A DNA stretch of 6,266 bases. Origin: Promethearchaeota archaeon (lineage in GTDB: Archaea; Asgardarchaeota; Lokiarchaeia; Sigyniarchaeales; SOKP01). A program made the position numbers and the translations under genes. A model generated the notes under the pieces. That model saw only the letters and a list, made by a program, of their open reading frames with translations, ran no database searches and was not told the DNA's origin. Below, piece after piece: positions 1 to 5,194 of the stretch (the stretch's first letter is position 1; the number at the start of each line of letters is the position of its first letter). The stretch spans positions 1 to 6,266 of the forward strand of contig JAHLWE010000536.1 in assembly GCA_019058135.1 (NCBI GenBank), in the 5' to 3' direction.

Positions 1-900
1 CTCATGAATCATATACTTAAGTTCCTCTACACATTTGGGGCATTTACGCCGTCCAGTGGGTTTTTCTACTGTTAAAATCCCAGTATCAACATCCATTGCA
101 GTTGGGGTAGGGGGTTCTTTTATAGGTTCTATTACCATTTCAAGTTTAGGTTCCTTTACCAGTTCAGGCTCGGGTTCTTTTACCGGTTCAGGCTCAGGTT
201 CTTTTACCAGTTCAGAGACTTCTTCTTTCTCTAATGCAGATTCTGCAGAAAATTGTACATGTTCATCAACAGAGGTCTCAACTTTTTCTTCGAAAATTTT
301 CATAAATTCTGAGTCGTCACCTTCCTCAAAAATAACTTCATTTTGTGATCCTGCTCTCTCAGCATCAAAACTTCTTGCCCATTGTCCAGCTTTTACTTTT
401 TCTTTAACATTAGTATTCGCACCTTGCCAAATATAAATTTTATCGCCTAAATCTGCAATAAAACAATCTTCAGAATCTAAACTTTCTTTTTTAAAGGGTA
501 CTTGGATAAATTTCATGGTATTTATATCTTCAAACTCTTCAGAAGAGACTCTATAGAGTGTGTTTACATGCTCTCCCGCACCTGACCAATCACCAGTGTC
601 TACATCAATGAGCATAGTCTTTGCTAAATTTTTATCTACGATTTTCATTCCTCCAACAAGTTGCAAAAACTCTTTAATCTCTTGACCTTGGTCAAGAGTG
701 ATTATTTTTGCAGCACCACCTCTTTTTTCATCCAATTCTCTAGCTTTCATTGCCGCAAATGTTTTTTCATCTACTGAACAATATTTGCCAAGCCATATAT
801 AAATGGTTTTTTCATCATCAACAATATAAGTGTCGCCAGAACTGAATACTGACTTATCTATTTCTTTCAATTCACCCTTAGCAACTATATATATTTTCAT
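1..900 (-). CDS. Two-domain gelsolin-like protein with Pro/Glu linker and C-terminal zinc-ribbon start (3' end cut by window edge)
   Basis: The minus-strand frame is open from ATG at 900 to the window edge (300 residues, no stop). Residues about 8-85 form one gelsolin-type repeat (IYIWLGK at 33-39, VDEKT in the following helix, QGQEIKEF before a closing VGG). Residues about 86-205 form a second (SEDCFI at 143-148, KIYIWQG at 154-160, KEKVKAGQWAR, then EEGDDSEF). Acidic pairs D23/E45 and D145/E167 sit where gelsolin type II calcium sites usually lie; that is inference from the family. Residues 231-262 are an 8-residue Pro-Glu-Lys repeat, probably a flexible linker, and C287-P-K-C290 looks like the first knuckle of a zinc ribbon whose second half lies outside the window. 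Known family members bind actin and cap, sever or bundle filaments; Asgard versions act on actin in vitro. The protein has no signal peptide or membrane segment, so it is presumably cytosolic. The start is supported by a purine-rich SD and by the first domain beginning right after it. The upstream aminotransferase gene is on the same strand, but this gene has its own promoter. Confidence 0.86.
   Translation of the reverse strand, partial: MKIYIVAKGELKEIDKSVFSSGDTYIVDDEKTIYIWLGKYCSVDEKTFAAMKARELDEKRGGAAKIITLDQGQEIKEFLQLVGGMKIVDKNLAKTMLIDVDTGDWSGAGEHVNTLYRVSSEEFEDINTMKFIQVPFKKESLDSEDCFIADLGDKIYIWQGANTNVKEKVKAGQWARSFDAERAGSQNEVIFEEGDDSEFMKIFEEKVETSVDEHVQFSAESALEKEEVSELVKEPEPEPVKEPEPELVKEPKLEMVIEPIKEPPTPTAMDVDTGILTVEKPTGRRKCPKCVEELKYMIHE
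115..210 (-). repeat. Four tandem 24-bp coding repeats (Pro-Glu-Lys linker)
   Basis: Four in-frame 24-base units encode LVKEPEPE, PVKEPEPE, LVKEPKLE and MVIEPIKE (residues 231-262 of the gelsolin-like protein). Units 1 and 2 differ at 2 of 24 bases, units 1 and 3 at 4, and unit 4 is more diverged. This suggests stepwise duplication with decay toward the C-terminal side. The likely role is an extended charged spacer between the gelsolin domains and the zinc-ribbon end. Confidence 0.85.
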
Positions 901-909
901 ATAAAAAAT

Positions 910-916
910 ACCTCAC
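910..916 (-). promoter_or_regulatory. Shine-Dalgarno site of the gelsolin-like gene
   Basis: On the minus strand GTGAGGT lies 9 bases before the ATG at 900. It supports this start codon. It is also the only clear SD in the window; the other genes have none and appear leaderless. Confidence 0.65.
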
Positions 917-950
917 AAATATTAACTTATATTTTTCTTATGTTTCTTTC

Positions 951-960
951 AATATATAAA
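951..960 (-). promoter_or_regulatory. Archaeal TATA box of the gelsolin-like gene
   Basis: The minus strand reads TTTATATATT, preceded by a second AT-rich box (GATATAAA). Its centre is about 55 bases before the ATG. With the usual 25-27 base distance from box to transcription start, the RNA would begin near 928 and carry a leader of roughly 28 bases containing the SD. The gene can therefore be transcribed independently of the aminotransferase gene upstream. Confidence 0.55.
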
Positions 961-968
961 TTTATATC

Positions 969-995
969 AAAAAAATCCGATTAAAATTAAAAAGA
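969..995 (-). terminator. Oligo-T terminator region after the aminotransferase gene
   Basis: About 30 bases past the stop codon at 1024, the minus strand carries TTTTT, TTTT and then a run of seven T, without a convincing GC-rich hairpin. Archaeal termination is typically driven by such oligo-T runs. The last run ends only 8 bases before the TATA box of the next gene. Confidence 0.45.
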
Positions 996-1023
996 TAATT
1001 GGGTTGTAGTGGATCTCGAGGAT

Positions 1024-2397
1024 TTATTTGTATTCGCTCATAGCTTTTTTAATTCTCGAGACAAATTCTGGAATTTTTCTAATATCTATTGAGCTATATG
1101 CGATTCTAAAGCCGTTAATTCCTTCATGAGTTTTTTCTATGGGAATTACTCCAATTTTGTATTTTTTTAGCAACAAATCGGCAAAATCTGTAGCTTTAAT
1201 CGACTTTAAATTGACAAATAGAAAGAAACCACCTCGATTAGGATCAATAGAAATTCCGTCGCTTTTAATTGTATTCAATTCTTGATTAAGTAGAATATAC
1301 CTTTTTTCCAACATTTTTTCTACTTTTTTACGGTACTGTAGGGTTTTTTCAATTTCCTGACTTGAGAGTAAAGAGTTAAGAATAGTTTGGTATAAAATAT
1401 TTGAATTTGAGACTGTGCTTCTTATAAAACCTGAAAATTTATTTTCTATTTCATTTTTTAACTGTTCTAATTCAAGATCAGTTTTGATCCAATTTTTATG
1501 TATTCCTATAGTAAGTGCACCTATTCTCCCTCCATACATTAATAATTCTTTGGTTATTCCGTCTAACTTGATAGGAATGATATTTTCGTCCAATTGAAAT
1601 AGATCATAAAATAATGAGGTTTTAATAGCGTCTTTATCAAAAGTATATCCTTCATAGGCATCATCGCAAAGAATTACTAAAGGTTTTTTATTTTGTTCAG
1701 CCATATTCTTTAATAGATTTATTAAGTCAATAGCCTCCTTTCTTGTCGGAATATATCCCGTAGGATTGTTTGGAATATTCAGAATTAAAATTATTTTTTC
1801 TTCTATCTTTAATACGTCTTGCATTGCTTTTTCCAAGCTTTTTAAATCAATACTATCTCGTGAGAAATAGTTAAAGGATTTTATTTTTGCACCAATGTTT
1901 TTTTCTACGATATTATCATAATTTCCCCAACGTTTATTTGGCAAGATGATATATTCACTCTGATTTAAGAACATGCTACAACATGTAAAAATCCCATGAG
2001 TAATCCCTGGTGTAAATAGTGTTAAAGTCAGATATTTTTCGAGATCTTTTAATGATTTTTTTTTGTTATCATCTAATTGCGATTTCTTAATAACCCAATC
2101 TTTCCATCTCTTTCTACTATCAGTTAAGCCAGGAATAGAAGCATAAGGTACGACATTAGTAATATCAGTATTGAAAAAATGTTTTATATTTTGTAGATAA
2201 CAAGGAACCCATCGATATCCTCCAGCCTCAATAAAATCTTTTTCAAAACCAAAAGCTGCTCCGATTGTTCCACTTATTTCTGCTTCTTTTTTTGCTCTTT
2301 CAGCCCAATAAAAAATACTTCTTGGTAAGAAAATCTTTTTTCCGACTTCAGAAAATGCCTTATAAATTGGAGTGTTTTTAATTGTTTCAAATTCCAT
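1024..2397 (-). CDS. PLP-dependent aminotransferase, class I/II (fold type I)
   Basis: A complete 457-residue protein that probably transfers an amino group between an amino acid and a 2-oxo acid in the cytosol. The substrate cannot be told from sequence. The expected fold type I landmarks are present in order: PGITHG (130-135, phosphate-binding turn), aromatic W157/Y160 near the PLP ring, NIPNNPTGY (207-215, with N211 contacting PLP), CDDAYEGY (244-251, with D245 for the pyridine nitrogen and Y248), K283 in ITKELLMYGGRIG as the Schiff-base lysine with R291 for phosphate, and R431 in GFRIAYS for the substrate carboxylate. All key residues are intact, so it should be active. It is some 50-60 residues longer than typical 390-400 residue aminotransferases; the extra length is mainly N-terminal (about residues 1-90, containing GGYRWVPCYLQN), which I do not recognise as a separate domain. 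The start fits a TATA box about 30 bases upstream and no SD, so the transcript is nearly leaderless. It is divergent from the gene at 2556. Confidence 0.92.
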   Translation of the reverse strand: MEFETIKNTPIYKAFSEVGKKIFLPRSIFYWAERAKKEAEISGTIGAAFGFEKDFIEAGGYRWVPCYLQNIKHFFNTDITNVVPYASIPGLTDSRKRWKDWVIKKSQLDDNKKKSLKDLEKYLTLTLFTPGITHGIFTCCSMFLNQSEYIILPNKRWGNYDNIVEKNIGAKIKSFNYFSRDSIDLKSLEKAMQDVLKIEEKIILILNIPNNPTGYIPTRKEAIDLINLLKNMAEQNKKPLVILCDDAYEGYTFDKDAIKTSLFYDLFQLDENIIPIKLDGITKELLMYGGRIGALTIGIHKNWIKTDLELEQLKNEIENKFSGFIRSTVSNSNILYQTILNSLLSSQEIEKTLQYRKKVEKMLEKRYILLNQELNTIKSDGISIDPNRGGFFLFVNLKSIKATDFADLLLKKYKIGVIPIEKTHEGINGFRIAYSSIDIRKIPEFVSRIKKAMSEYK

Positions 2398-2422
2398 AAT
2401 TAGCTATTCTTAGTAAGAGCAA

Positions 2423-2431
2423 AGTTATAAA
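2423..2431 (-). promoter_or_regulatory. TATA box of the aminotransferase gene
   Basis: The minus strand reads TTTATAACT, preceded by a run of A residues that could serve as a BRE. The box centre is about 30 bases before the ATG at 2397, which puts transcription start within a few bases of the start codon. This fits the absence of any SD. Confidence 0.55.
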
Positions 2432-2487
2432 TTTTTTTTTAAATAGAAAATCCTTTATGGTTCTGTGAAGAAAATGAAAATAAAAAC

Positions 2488-2510
2488 AAATAAGTAAAAT
2501 ATGCTTATTT
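2488..2510. promoter_or_regulatory. Inverted repeat in the divergent promoter region (possible operator)
   Basis: AAATAAG at 2488-2494 is mirrored by CTTATTT at 2504-2510, giving 7-bp arms separated by 9 bases. It lies between the two divergent TATA boxes and ends about 15 bases before the rightward one. It could be a binding site for a dimeric regulator, but in DNA this AT-rich a chance repeat of this size is quite possible. Confidence 0.25.
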
Positions 2511-2525
2511 TTGAAAGTGCGTATT

Positions 2526-2535
2526 TTTAAATATA
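2526..2535 (+). promoter_or_regulatory. TATA box of the anchored coiled-coil gene
   Basis: TTTAAATATA is centred about 25 bases before the ATG at 2556. There is no SD between it and the start, so the transcript should be leaderless. Confidence 0.55.
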
Positions 2536-2555
2536 TGCAAATCTAAATTATTCTT

Positions 2556-3164
2556 ATGGAAAATCAAGATTTAGATGAATTAAATAAAAAGATAAAAGAA
2601 CAGTTTGATAAAATTACTAAAAACTTTAATAACCTTTTTGAAATAAAGAAGGTTAGTGAAGAGATTGAAACAAGTGATGTTAAACAAAAAGCCCAAGAAG
2701 CAGATGCGAAATCGGGAGACCTTACGAAGATAGATATTTCAAAAAATTTTGAAGGAGAATGGAATAATTTTATATCTGGTATTCAAAACGGATTTGGAGT
2801 TTTAAAAAAATCTACGGAAGAACAATCCAAATCTTTTTTAGAACAATCAGAAGAAAATAAAGATAAATTTAATCAATTCTTTAAAAATTTGAAAAATAAA
2901 TGGGATACACAAATTAATACCTGGCAAGATGAATTTAAGCATAAGCAAGAAAAAACTAAACTTGATTGGGAAAATAAATTGCAAAAAATTAAAGGGGATT
3001 ATGAAAAATGGAGAGAAGAACAAAAACAAGAATTCAAAGAAGGAATGAGGGAATTTAGCAGGGCAACTATAAAAGGAGCTTATCAATTTTTATTATTTAT
3101 GATTCCTATTCTTGTAGTTGTGATTGTCCTAGTTTGGGTATTAAGTTATGTCCTTCCCCAATAA
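2556..3164 (+). CDS. Putative tail-anchored coiled-coil membrane protein, function unknown
   Basis: A complete 202-residue protein that I cannot assign to a family. It has no N-terminal signal. Residues 1-170 are dominated by Lys, Glu, Gln, Asn and Asp and look mostly helical. Residues about 177-199 are a single strongly hydrophobic segment (FLLFMIPILVVVIVLVWVLSYV), followed by only three residues. This architecture predicts a tail-anchored protein with a cytosolic N-terminal domain. Aromatic residues recur at 7 or 14 residue spacing in the second half (F109, W116, W123; W138, W152; F160, F167), as expected if they occupy the same face of a long helix or coiled coil. A Ser/Gly/Lys-rich break at about 50-60 separates a short N-terminal helix from the long one. 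Topology recalls SNARE-like or membrane-scaffold proteins, but no diagnostic motif supports either. The start is supported by the TATA box 25 bases upstream. It is followed after 167 bases by a same-strand gene with its own TATA box. Confidence 0.85.
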   Translation: MENQDLDELNKKIKEQFDKITKNFNNLFEIKKVSEEIETSDVKQKAQEADAKSGDLTKIDISKNFEGEWNNFISGIQNGFGVLKKSTEEQSKSFLEQSEENKDKFNQFFKNLKNKWDTQINTWQDEFKHKQEKTKLDWENKLQKIKGDYEKWREEQKQEFKEGMREFSRATIKGAYQFLLFMIPILVVVIVLVWVLSYVLPQ

Positions 3165-3296
3165 AAAATAGGCCTGCTTTCGAACTAAATACAGAAGGAA
3201 TAAGGAGAATAAATAAATTAAAGATAAAGTTGATAGAATGAAAGAAATTTTGGATGATCTAATATAATAGTGAAAGTATGTTATTATGAAAAATTC

Positions 3297-3306
3297 TATA
3301 AATTTA
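3297..3306 (+). promoter_or_regulatory. TATA box of the flippase-like gene
   Basis: TATAAATTTA is centred about 31 bases before the ATG at 3332, with no SD after it, so the leader would be at most a few bases. The rest of the 3165-3331 gap holds only very short ORFs and no evident RNA gene. Confidence 0.5.
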
Positions 3307-3331
3307 TTTATCATTCTTAATTTTAATTCTA

Positions 3332-4381
3332 ATGGAAACGAGAACAGGACGTATTCTTATTGGAGTTTCTACTATTGTTCTTGTCATAATAATGATTATT
3401 TTTGTTGATTATAAAACAATTTTAGAAAATTTATATAAAATCTCTTTAATTGGAATTTTGTTATTCGCTTTAACTTACACAACAGCATTTGTTTTTCGAA
3501 CTTATAAATTAAAATTAATCTTTCAAGGTATCAATTTTGATCCCTCTTTTTTAACTTTATATGCCTCTATTGGTGCTGGATGGGCTATAAATGAATTGAC
3601 TCCTGTAAAAATTGGAGATTTAGCAAAAATTGAATTTATTCAAGAAAGAGATGCTAATATCCATTTGAGTAAAAGTATATGTGCAGTTGCAATCGAACGG
3701 TTTATTGATTTAATTATTTTATTTTCCATAAGTTGTCTAGCTTTATTGTATTTGTATTTTAATCATATAATTGGAACAACTCAGTTAAATTTACAATTTT
3801 TTTTAGGAATTGGTGCATTAATTTTAATAAGCGCATTAGTGGGTTTATTATTTCTTTTCTTTAAGACGGATTGGGTATTAAATTTGATTGGAAAAATTTC
3901 CAAGAAACTTAGTTCTCTTTTAGAAAATGTCCTTAAAAATCTCATAGAAGGAATGAGTGATTTTGGAAAAAATAAAAAGAAATTAATCTGGGTCTTTGTT
4001 TTAAATATTCCCACATGGTTTTTTGAAGCTCTTACCTTAGTAATCTTTTTCTATTTGGCTGAATTTGAAATTAATATATTTATAATTATTTTAGCCCAGA
4101 TGGTTACCTTTTTTACAAAAACAATCCCTATTACACCTGGAGGATGGGGTGTATCTGAAATTGTTGGTGCTATACTTATTTCTTTGCTTTATCCAACAAT
4201 ACCTTACCTAGGAATTTTATCCATATTCATTCTAGATCATATGATCCGAATGGCTTATGTATTTATATATGGAGGAATTGCAATTATTTCATTCAATTTC
4301 AAATTTAAAGAAATAAATTTGCAATATTTGGATGAAGAAGAAAAAAAATTCGAAGGCGAATTGCAAAAAAAAAAACCCTAA
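3332..4381 (+). CDS. Flippase-like integral membrane protein (lysylphosphatidylglycerol synthase TM / UPF0104 family)
   Basis: A complete 349-residue protein with about eight hydrophobic segments (roughly 8-25, 37-55, 74-88, 117-143, 155-178, 217-242, 247-263, 275-322 as more than one helix). Family landmarks are present: ELTPVKIGDLAKI at 88-100 (the usual P-x-R-x-G-D element with Lys in the Arg position), ERFIDL at 122-127, and the conserved PGGWGVSE at 269-276. Members of this family include the membrane half of bacterial MprF, which flips lysyl-phosphatidylglycerol, and the membrane part of haloarchaeal AglD, which is fused to a GT2 domain. By analogy it probably handles or translocates a lipid-linked intermediate, here plausibly a polyprenyl-phosphate sugar; that is inference. 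The C-terminus is a charged cytosolic-type tail (EEEKKFEGELQKKKP) whose end is encoded by an 11-base A run. It converges on the GT2 gene with 3 bases between stops. No lysyltransferase domain is attached, so lysyl-lipid synthesis is unlikely. Confidence 0.88.
   Translation: METRTGRILIGVSTIVLVIIMIIFVDYKTILENLYKISLIGILLFALTYTTAFVFRTYKLKLIFQGINFDPSFLTLYASIGAGWAINELTPVKIGDLAKIEFIQERDANIHLSKSICAVAIERFIDLIILFSISCLALLYLYFNHIIGTTQLNLQFFLGIGALILISALVGLLFLFFKTDWVLNLIGKISKKLSSLLENVLKNLIEGMSDFGKNKKKLIWVFVLNIPTWFFEALTLVIFFYLAEFEINIFIIILAQMVTFFTKTIPITPGGWGVSEIVGAILISLLYPTIPYLGILSIFILDHMIRMAYVFIYGGIAIISFNFKFKEINLQYLDEEEKKFEGELQKKKP
4365..4375 (-). terminator. Oligo-T terminator of the GT2 gene, lying inside the end of the convergent gene
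   Basis: Eleven consecutive A residues on the plus strand give an 11-T run on the minus strand, starting 9 bases after the GT2 stop codon at 4385. This is a strong archaeal oligo-T terminator candidate. The same bases encode the final lysines of the flippase-like protein. A second run of eight or so A residues near 4340-4348 could back it up. Confidence 0.5.
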
Positions 4382-4384
4382 TAA

Positions 4385-5098
4385 TTAAATATATTTTAAT
4401 CTCAGTTTAAGAATGTTTAGAAAGATCAATATTGGATCAAAAGGTTTAATTTTTGACCCTTCTTCATGTTTCCATTTAATTGGTAATTGAAATATTTTGA
4501 ATCCTTCTCGTTTTATTCTATAAAGGATTTCAACATCGAATTCCCATCTATATGACTTTAAATCTTTAAAAATTTGAATTGCTACATTTCTTTCAAATCC
4601 TTTAAATCCACACAATAGATCTTTTATATTTAATCTGAAAAGAAAATTTGAATAAAAGTTAAAAATATGGCTTATAAACCTTCTAACGAATGGTTGAGAA
4701 TAAATTATATTTGATTTATCTAATCTTCTTGATCCAATTATAACATCAAATTTAAATTTTTTAAAAAGGTTAAACATGTTTAATATCTCATTAGGAGGTG
4801 TAGAACCATCAGCATCGATAAATAAAATAAAATCACCTGTAGCATTTATAACCCCCTGAAGTACAGCGTGTCCTTTCCCTTTATTCTCCTTATAACTAAT
4901 AATTTTGATATTCTCATAATTTTTTATAATATTTCTTGTGACTTTTTTTGTATTATCTGTTGATCCATCATTAACTATTAAAATTTCAAAATTACTTAGA
5001 TTTTTGAGGGAAAATTCAATTAATTCTCTTAAAAAGAGGGGAATTCTTTTTCCTTCATTAAATGCTGGAATTATAATGCTTAACCTATAATTTTCCAT
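4385..5098 (-). CDS. Family 2 glycosyltransferase, dolichyl-phosphate beta-glucosyltransferase (ALG5)-like
   Basis: A complete 237-residue GT-A fold enzyme that probably moves a hexose from a nucleotide sugar (UDP-glucose by family analogy) to a polyprenyl/dolichyl phosphate at the cytosolic face of the membrane. Visible motifs are SIIIPAFNEG (7-16), VNDGSTDNT (42-50), the KGKGHAV loop (73-79), DAD at 95-97 (metal and nucleotide binding), GSRR (122-125), CGFKGF (163-168), RWEFDVE (184-190) and WKHEEGSK (209-216). The CGFK, RW-FDVE and W-x4-GSK series is typical of the ALG5/DPG-synthase group rather than of generic GT2 enzymes. No membrane segment is evident: eukaryotic ALG5 has an N-terminal one, and DPM1-type enzymes often lack any. 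Sugar specificity (glucose or mannose) is not settled by sequence. The start has a TATA-like box 27 bases upstream and no SD. Its partners are probably the convergent flippase-like protein and the divergent GT-C enzyme. Confidence 0.92.
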   Translation of the reverse strand: MENYRLSIIIPAFNEGKRIPLFLRELIEFSLKNLSNFEILIVNDGSTDNTKKVTRNIIKNYENIKIISYKENKGKGHAVLQGVINATGDFILFIDADGSTPPNEILNMFNLFKKFKFDVIIGSRRLDKSNIIYSQPFVRRFISHIFNFYSNFLFRLNIKDLLCGFKGFERNVAIQIFKDLKSYRWEFDVEILYRIKREGFKIFQLPIKWKHEEGSKIKPFDPILIFLNILKLRLKYI

Positions 5099-5120
5099 TA
5101 ATTAAAAGTAATTAGAATCT

Positions 5121-5128
5121 CTTAAAAA
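5121..5128 (-). promoter_or_regulatory. TATA-like box of the GT2 gene
   Basis: TTTTTAAG on the minus strand is centred about 27 bases before the ATG at 5098, a spacing that fits a leaderless transcript. It is less canonical than the other boxes, so confidence is moderate. Confidence 0.35.
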
Positions 5129-5165
5129 CATTTTTTTTTGGACAATTATCTTTCTTTTAAAAAAT

Positions 5166-5173
5166 CTTAAAAG
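5166..5173 (+). promoter_or_regulatory. TATA-like box of the GT-C gene
   Basis: CTTAAAAG is centred about 25 bases before the ATG at 5195, again with no SD. A TTTTAAAAAA stretch about 10 bases further upstream is an alternative box. It shares the TTTTAAG/CTTAAAA core with the divergent GT2 promoter 40 bases away. Confidence 0.35.
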
Positions 5174-5194
5174 CAAAAAAAATAATTAAGAATT

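Noticed and set aside
115..210. Short regularly spaced repeats as a possible CRISPR array
   Set aside because: The units are contiguous 24-mers without spacers and stay in the reading frame, so they are a coding tandem repeat.
35..436. 133-residue plus-strand ORF rich in Ser, Gly and Thr with internal repeats
   Set aside because: It is the antisense of the Pro-Glu repeat and second gelsolin domain of the minus-strand gene. Its low-complexity repeats mirror the 24-bp units, and it has no promoter or SD of its own.
1015..1060. Two CTCGAG palindromes 40 bases apart
   Set aside because: One is inside the aminotransferase coding region and the flanks do not match, so this is most likely chance.
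1415..1597. 60-residue plus-strand ORF
   Set aside because: It lies inside the aminotransferase gene on the other strand, opposite the catalytic lysine and arginine region, and has no independent signal.
2847..3086. 79-residue minus-strand ORF rich in Phe and Ile
   Set aside because: It is a mirror of the lysine/glutamate-rich helix codons of the plus-strand gene; antisense of AAA/GAA codons always yields Phe-rich frames.
2556..3164. Assignment of the tail-anchored protein as a SNARE
   Set aside because: Topology is similar, but the aromatic-spaced helix lacks the typical aliphatic heptad layers with a central Gln or Arg, so the claim is not supported.
3165..3331. Small genes or an RNA gene in the gap (ATGs at 3238 and 3286)
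   Set aside because: The ATG at 3238 gives only 9 codons before a stop, and the one at 3286 runs out of frame into the flippase-like gene and stops. No cloverleaf or stable stem is apparent.
3781..4014. 77-residue minus-strand ORF
   Set aside because: It is fully antisense to the flippase-like gene, whose family motifs establish the coding strand.
3332..4381. Annotation as a lysylphosphatidylglycerol synthase
   Set aside because: Only the membrane region is present and the aminoacyl-transferase domain of MprF is missing, so the enzyme name often attached to this family would mislead.
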